Shown piece after piece: positions 51,706 through 56,310 of a stretch of 56,310 bases of DNA. The position numbers were made by a program, and so were the translations under genes. Numbering within the stretch: the first letter of the stretch is position 1; each line of letters starts with the position of its first letter. Under the pieces are notes generated by a model. The model made no database searches. It was not told the DNA's origin and saw nothing but the letters and a program-made list of their open reading frames with translations. Location: the NCBI GenBank assembly GCA_964600165.1, contig CAZRIP010000008.1, positions 1-56,310 on the forward strand. The letters are read 5' to 3'. The DNA comes from CAZRIP01 sp964600165. GTDB lineage: Bacteria > Elusimicrobiota > Elusimicrobia > UBA1565 > UBA9628.

Positions 51706-53175
51706 GTGCTCGCGCTGCTTGTCGGGCTCCTGGTCTCCGTGGGCCCGCTTCTGCGCGGGTCTTGGGACCCCTGGGCGCAGTCGCTTTTTTTCTGCGCCGT
51801 CAGCCTCGGGACGGGACTCTGGCTCGCGGGCCGCGTACTGATCGGCTACGTCCCGATCCCCTCTCGAAGACGCGCCCTTTGGGCCTGCGGATTGGCCGCG
51901 CTGGCGCTGTTGTCGGCCGTCGCGAGTCCCGTCTCCTCGTCGGCCGTGCCGTCCTGGCGCGCGCTCGCGCTGGGCCTGTGGATCTTCCCCGCGGTCACGG
52001 TCATCTCGAAGGACGACCGCGCGCTCATCGACGAAGCGGCGCGCGCGGCGGCGTGGGTCCTGGCGCTGCTCGCGTTTTATCAGCACTTTCACGACCATAT
52101 CGCGCGTCCGGCGGGCGCGCTGCTCAACGAGAACGTTTTCGCGGCCTCGATCCTTTTATTCCTTCCTCTGGCGGCCGCGAAGCGGGATTGGCTGCTCTCC
52201 GCGGCGCTGCTCGTCTGCTTGTGGTGGTGCCATAGCGTCGGAGCTTGGCTCGGCCTTGCCGCCGCGCTCGTGCTGATGCGGCGCAGCGACGGGGCGGTCG
52301 GCTACTGGACGGGGCTCTTGATCGGCGCCTGCGGCCTGATCGCGGTGTGCGGGAAATTCCGCTCGCCGGCGGCGGCCGATCGTTGGGGCTGGTGGACGGC
52401 CGCGGCGCGCATGGCGGCCTCGAGGCCGTGGTTGGGCTTCGGTCCCGGCTCTTTCGGGTCCGTCGCGCCGGGATTCCAAAGCGAGAGCTGGGGCATCTCG
52501 ACCGTCTTCGCGCACCAGCATTTCCTCGAGCTCGCCGCCGAGTGCGGCCTGCTCTATCTCGCGCTCTGGCTCGCCGGGCTCGCCGGCTTCCTGCGGCGCG
52601 GCGGCGCGTATAAGCGCTTCGGCGCGTTGGCCGTGCTGATCCAGTCGCTGTGGGATTTCGGTCTTTCGATCCCGGCGGTCTTTTGGCTCTTTTGCTATTT
52701 CGCGGCGTCGTCGGCTCCGGAGGAGGCGCGCGGCATCAACGTCTCCGCGCGGGCCAAGCTGCCGCTGTGCGCGGCGGCGCTCGGGGGGGCGCTTCTTCTC
52801 GCGGGCTGGTCGTGGCGGCTTTGGCGCGCCGACGTGTTCAAGGCCCAGGCCGCCGCGCTGCTCGTCGCCGGCGACGCCGGGGAGCGCTCGGGCGCGCTGC
52901 TCGCGCGCTCGCTGGCCATCGCCGACGACCCGGAGGCCGAGCGTCTGGCCGCCGAGGTCGAGCTTCGGCGCGGAGGCGACACGCGCGAAGGCTTGCTTCG
53001 CGCGACCGCCCATTTCATACGCGCGGCCAGGCTCGATCCGTACCGGCCGTCGAACTGGAACGCGCTCGCGCGCGTCTCGCTGCGCTTGGGCGACGCCGCG
53101 TCGGCCCGGCGCTTCCTCGCCGACGGCGCGCGTTATTGCCCCACGCTGCGTTCCAACTATCAAGCGGCTCCATGA
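51706..53175 (+). CDS. O-antigen ligase-like (Wzy_C) membrane protein with TPR-like tail
   Basis: This is a 489-residue protein with about ten membrane segments. The Wzy_C/O-antigen-ligase loop is in the middle (WTAAARMAASRPWLGFGPGSFG, and FAHQHFLELAAECGLL with the conserved His). A C-terminal soluble region of about 120 residues holds helical TPR-like repeats. The family moves glycan from a lipid carrier to lipid A-core, or in the PilO/TfpO and PglL types to pilin. Its place four bases after pilQ makes a protein target worth considering. Start GTG; the AAGG upstream is weak. Confidence 0.82.
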   Translation: MLALLVGLLVSVGPLLRGSWDPWAQSLFFCAVSLGTGLWLAGRVLIGYVPIPSRRRALWACGLAALALLSAVASPVSSSAVPSWRALALGLWIFPAVTVISKDDRALIDEAARAAAWVLALLAFYQHFHDHIARPAGALLNENVFAASILLFLPLAAAKRDWLLSAALLVCLWWCHSVGAWLGLAAALVLMRRSDGAVGYWTGLLIGACGLIAVCGKFRSPAAADRWGWWTAAARMAASRPWLGFGPGSFGSVAPGFQSESWGISTVFAHQHFLELAAECGLLYLALWLAGLAGFLRRGGAYKRFGALAVLIQSLWDFGLSIPAVFWLFCYFAASSAPEEARGINVSARAKLPLCAAALGGALLLAGWSWRLWRADVFKAQAAALLVAGDAGERSGALLARSLAIADDPEAERLAAEVELRRGGDTREGLLRATAHFIRAARLDPYRPSNWNALARVSLRLGDAASARRFLADGARYCPTLRSNYQAAP

Positions 53176-55088
53176 GCTCTTTCAAGGACCGCGACGTTTC
53201 TTTCGGCGCGCTGCTGCTCGCTCTCGTGGCCGCGCCGCTGCTGCCGTCTTGGATATCCGGCTTGGTCCATTATTGGGGCGACCTGACCTACCTCCAGCAC
53301 CCATGGCACGTCTACGACGCCCAACTGCTCGAAGCCGGACGCCTTCCTCTTTGGAACCCGTACGTCTATTTCGGGATGCCGCAGGCCGCGGCGATGCAGG
53401 ACGCCCTCTTTTATCCCGGCGGCGCGCTGTTCTCCTTCTTCTCCTTTCCCGTAGCCGCGGAGGCCTTCGCGGCCGCGCACGCGGCGCTGGCCGGTTGGCT
53501 GACCTTCCTGTGGCTGCGCGCGCTGCGCCTGCGGCCGTCGGCGGCGCTGCTCGGCGCCGCCGCCGTGTCGCTCGGCGGGATCTTTCTCGAGAACCGCCAG
53601 TTCATCAACCACCTCTCGACGCTCGCCTTCGTCCCGGCGCTTCTGCTCTGCTTCGGACGCCCGCTGCCGCTCGCCTTGGCGCTGGCGCTCGCGTTTCTCG
53701 CGGGCTTCCCGCCGTTTCTCGTCGGCGGCGCGGCCGCGGCGTGGGGCTTGGCCCTCGCGCTCGGCGGACGCGCGGCCAAGCCCGCGCTGCGCGCCTGGGT
53801 CGCGGCGGGCGCGCTCGCCGCTCTGGCCTCGGCGTGCCTGCTGCTTCCCGCGCTCGAGCTCTGGTCGCGTTCGCGCCGCGCGGCCGGCGTGCCGCTCGAG
53901 GAGGCCCTGCTCCGGCGTTTCGCTCCGGCGGACCTTCTTCAATGGCTTGGCCCCCTCGCGACGGGCTTCGCGCGGTTCGATCCGTCGAGACGCTGGTGGA
54001 CCTGCTGCTGCGTCGGCCTCGTCGTCGCCGCGTCGGCGCTCGCCGGCGTCCGGCGGCTCTCCGCGTATCGCCGAGCGGGCCTCATTCTCCTCATCGGCGG
54101 CGCGGCGGCTCTCACTCTCGGCCCGCGCTGGGCGTGGGCGCGTTTGGCGCCTCTTCGTTTCATGCGTTATCCGGGGAATCTCTCGTTTCTCGCGCTTTGG
54201 CCGGTCGCGCTCTGCGCCGCGCTCGGCGCGGGGCGCCGGTGGTCGCGCCTGCTCGCCGCCGCCGCCGCCGTCGAGCTTTTGTTCTATTCGTGGAACGCTC
54301 TGCCCGTGTTCTCCGCGCGGATGTATTCGGAGCGAGGGCCTCTCGTCGAGCGGCTGCAAAACGAGCTCGACGGCGAGCGCTTCATGCTCTCGCCGCGGGC
54401 GCTCGAAGCGGGCCAGGGCCGCGACCCGGTCGAGTGGAAGGAAAGGCTCTACGGCCTCAACAGCGCGGCGTACCGCCTGCGCGCGGCGAGCGACTCCGGC
54501 GAGCCGCTCGTGCCCGCGTCCAATTTCGCGGCGATGGACGCGTTGTTCTCGGCGAAAGACGCCGCGGCGGCGGCCGCGCTGCTGCCGGCCGCGGACGTGC
54601 GCATTCTTTTGACGCCGTCACCGCTGCTCGCCGCGCCGGGTCTCGAGCCGGCGGGCCGCGCGCTGTGGTCGTTCTCGCGCGCGACGGCCCCGGCCGCGCC
54701 CGCGCTCTTTTTCGACGAGAGAGCTCCCCTCGCGGACGCGCTCGCGCCGCTTCCTCCCGGCGGGCGCCCGCTTGCGCTCGAGCGGCCTCGCGAGGACCGC
54801 TTCGCCGTCGAGGGCGAAGCGACGGCGCCCGGGTGGGCCTACGTGGCCGAACCCCTTTATCCCGGCTGGAAGGTCCGCTTCGACGACGGCGCGGCGGCGC
54901 GCCCCTTGCCGGCCATGACCGCGTTCCAGAAGATCGCCGTCCCGGCCGGGCGATGGAGGCTGACATTTCGCTATGATCCAGAGAGCTGGCGCGCCGGCCT
55001 TCTGGCCACGCTCGCCGGGCTCGCGCTTTTGAGCGCTTTGGCGCACCGACGGCTCTCGCGATGGCAAAACTCACTCAGGACGTCCTGA
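53172..55088 (+). CDS. YfhO-like polytopic membrane protein
   Basis: This is a 638-residue protein with about ten to twelve membrane helices and a periplasmic C-terminal beta domain, the layout of YfhO/GT-C-like membrane proteins. The early acidic loop (YWGDLTYLQHPWHVYDAQLLEAGRLPLWNPYVYFGMP) and the C-terminal AEPLYPGWKVRFDDG segment are typical of that family. YfhO of Gram-positives glycosylates teichoic or lipoteichoic acids; in diderms its role is open. The start overlaps the upstream stop (ATGA), and the end overlaps the GT9 gene by 28 bases. Confidence 0.8.
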   Translation: MSSFKDRDVSFGALLLALVAAPLLPSWISGLVHYWGDLTYLQHPWHVYDAQLLEAGRLPLWNPYVYFGMPQAAAMQDALFYPGGALFSFFSFPVAAEAFAAAHAALAGWLTFLWLRALRLRPSAALLGAAAVSLGGIFLENRQFINHLSTLAFVPALLLCFGRPLPLALALALAFLAGFPPFLVGGAAAAWGLALALGGRAAKPALRAWVAAGALAALASACLLLPALELWSRSRRAAGVPLEEALLRRFAPADLLQWLGPLATGFARFDPSRRWWTCCCVGLVVAASALAGVRRLSAYRRAGLILLIGGAAALTLGPRWAWARLAPLRFMRYPGNLSFLALWPVALCAALGAGRRWSRLLAAAAAVELLFYSWNALPVFSARMYSERGPLVERLQNELDGERFMLSPRALEAGQGRDPVEWKERLYGLNSAAYRLRAASDSGEPLVPASNFAAMDALFSAKDAAAAAALLPAADVRILLTPSPLLAAPGLEPAGRALWSFSRATAPAAPALFFDERAPLADALAPLPPGGRPLALERPREDRFAVEGEATAPGWAYVAEPLYPGWKVRFDDGAAARPLPAMTAFQKIAVPAGRWRLTFRYDPESWRAGLLATLAGLALLSALAHRRLSRWQNSLRTS

Positions 55089-56068
55089 TCGTCAAGTCGG
55101 CCGCGCTCGGCGACGTCTTGCGCACGACCTCGCTTTTGCCGGCCCTCAAGCGCCGCTTCGGCGGAAAGATCTGGTGGCTGACCGCGCCCGGGGCCGTGCC
55201 GCTGCTCGCGGGCAACCCCCTGATCGACCGCGTCGCGACGCTCTCGTCGCTCCCGGGACGAAAGTTTCCCGTCGTGCTCAGCCTCGAGGAAGACCCGGCG
55301 CTGGCTCGCGCCGCGGTCGAGAGCTGCGCGGGCGTTCTCGTCGGCATCTACCCCGAGGGCAGGCGTCTGCGGTATACGCCTTCCTCGGCGAAGTACTACG
55401 ACATGAGCCTTCTCAATCCCGATCCGGACGGAGGCCACTCCGGGGCCGACGCGCTCAAGAAAGCCAACCGCCTGACTTACGCCGAGCTGTGGCTGTCGGC
55501 GCTCGGTTTGCCTCGGCGGCGCGTGCCGCCGCGATTGGTCTTGTCCAAGGCGGAGCGCCGCCGCGCGGCGGCCTGGCTTTCTCGAGCGAAGCTCAAGCGC
55601 GCGCCGATCGCGCTCAACGCCGGAGCGGGATCGCGCTGGCCCGCGAAGCAGCTCGACGAGCGGCGCGCCGCGGCCGTCGCCCGGGCGCTGGCGGTTCTCG
55701 GCCGGCCCGTCGTGCTGCTCGGGGGCGCCGACGAGCGCGAGCGCAACGCCCGCATCGCGAAGGAAAGCGGGGCCCTCGCCGCGCCGGTCCAAAGCCTGCG
55801 CGATTTCGCGGCGCTCGTCGAGCGCTGCGCCGCCGTCGTGACGACCGACAGCCTCGCCCTGCACGTCGCGACCGCGCTGCGCCGGCCCGCGATCGTTCTG
55901 GTCGGGCCGACGTCGTCGGCCGAGCTCGACGTTTTCGGCAAAGGCGAGAAGATTCTACCGCCGAGCGCCTGCCCCTGCTTCTATAAAGCGAACTGCATGC
56001 GCGAGCGTCACTGCCTCGATCAGATCCCGCCGGCGCGCGTCGCCGCGGCCGTGGAGCGCTGGCTGTGA
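55061..56068 (+). CDS. GT9-family glycosyltransferase (heptosyltransferase type)
   Basis: This is a 335-residue GT9 enzyme with the N-terminal ALGDVLRTTSLLPALKRRF motif, a central NAGAGSRWPAKQL nucleotide-sugar site, VVLLGGADERER, and the C-terminal TTDSLALHVATALRRPAIVLVGPT and AELDVF. The family adds heptose or other sugars from nucleotide sugars to LPS core and similar acceptors. The Cys cluster CPCFYKANC near the end is common in GT9. Acceptor unknown; the surrounding genes suggest cell-surface or pilus glycan. Confidence 0.92.
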   Translation: MAKLTQDVLIVKSAALGDVLRTTSLLPALKRRFGGKIWWLTAPGAVPLLAGNPLIDRVATLSSLPGRKFPVVLSLEEDPALARAAVESCAGVLVGIYPEGRRLRYTPSSAKYYDMSLLNPDPDGGHSGADALKKANRLTYAELWLSALGLPRRRVPPRLVLSKAERRRAAAWLSRAKLKRAPIALNAGAGSRWPAKQLDERRAAAVARALAVLGRPVVLLGGADERERNARIAKESGALAAPVQSLRDFAALVERCAAVVTTDSLALHVATALRRPAIVLVGPTSSAELDVFGKGEKILPPSACPCFYKANCMRERHCLDQIPPARVAAAVERWL

Positions 56069-56310
56069 GCGGCAAGCCTCGCGTCGTCGTGCTGCTGCCG
56101 ACCTACGACGAGGCCGAAAACATCGAGCCGCTCGCGCGCGAGCTGCTCGGGCTCGCCGTGCCGGGGCTCGAGGTCTGCGTCGTCGACGACGGCAGCCCCG
56201 ACGGCACGGGCAAGATCGTCGAGGACCTTGCCGCGCGCGCGCCGGGGGTGCGGCTTTTGTCGCGCGCGGGCCTGCCTCGCGGGCGAGGCCTGGCCGGCGA
56301 TCGAGCGGGC
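56065..56310 (+). CDS. GT2-family glycosyltransferase, DPM1-like (cut by window end)
   Basis: The first 82 codons are visible. The GTG start overlaps the GT9 stop (GTGA). The N-terminus VVVLLPTYDEAENIEPL and the metal-site segment VVDDGSPDGTG match dolichol/undecaprenyl-phosphate mannosyl- or glucosyltransferases of family GT2, which load a sugar onto a polyprenyl phosphate. Such donors feed GT-C enzymes such as the YfhO-like protein upstream. The 3' end lies outside the window. Confidence 0.88.
   Translation, partial: MSGKPRVVVLLPTYDEAENIEPLARELLGLAVPGLEVCVVDDGSPDGTGKIVEDLAARAPGVRLLSRAGLPRGRGLAGDRAG

Overview
The window is gene-dense, high-GC bacterial chromosome with about 50 protein genes and one tRNA. 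There is no mobile element, CRISPR array or rRNA that I can see, and no gene-free stretch longer than about 240 bases. A complete lipid A route (lpxC, lpxD, lpxA, lpxI, lpxB), bamA with a Skp-like chaperone, an MsbA-type exporter and a type IV pilus secretin all point to a diderm (LPS-bearing) Gram-negative. LpxI instead of LpxH, a Gfo/Idh gene between lpxI and lpxB, and many small secreted or TPR/HEAT proteins would fit Elusimicrobiota or another deep-branching diderm phylum. That placement is an inference; no rRNA or marker set was available.

Layout. 1-3000 (+): an unknown small protein, an SDR dehydrogenase, an aldehyde dehydrogenase and a small membrane protein. 2989-6625 (-): TatD, a TPR/HEAT membrane protein, two uncharacterised proteins and a CAU-anticodon tRNA. 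6675-11473: secreted proteins and an exported peptidase operon (M14 carboxypeptidase, M3 oligopeptidase). 11480-17721 (-): an anti-sigma/PrcB-like fusion, coaD, a HEAT protein and metH. 17861-24016: a DUF4139 protein, a TPR protein, recG, rpmB and a GT-C-like membrane protein. 24155-36979 (-): one long overlapping operon reading bamA, skp-like, lpxD, lpxC, fabZ, lpxA, lpxI, gfo/idh, lpxB, msbA, rel, which makes and exports lipid A and assembles outer-membrane proteins. 37062-38811 (-): small membrane and secreted proteins. 38831-46619 (-): an eight-gene, translationally coupled cluster around inositol-phosphate synthase (HAD phosphatase, nucleotidyltransferase, ATP-grasp, class III aminotransferase, Gfo/Idh oxidoreductase, CDP-alcohol phosphotransferase, inositol-phosphate synthase, DUF347 membrane protein). 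46698-51701 (+): pilMNOPQ behind a promoter, a structured leader and an intrinsic terminator. 51706-56310 (+): an O-antigen-ligase-like protein, a YfhO-like protein, a GT9 and a GT2 glycosyltransferase.

Three things stand out. First, the inositol cluster has the parts for CDP-inositol chemistry plus oxidation, transamination and ATP-grasp ligation or phosphorylation, so it may make an unusual amino-inositol phosphodiester or lipid. Second, the pil operon has a strong promoter whose transcript would start exactly at a 13-bp hairpin and then meet a textbook terminator before pilM, which looks like an attenuated leader or a small RNA. Third, many transcription-unit-leading genes carry a TANNNT-type -10 box 5 to 7 bases before the start codon and no Shine-Dalgarno, suggesting common leaderless transcription.
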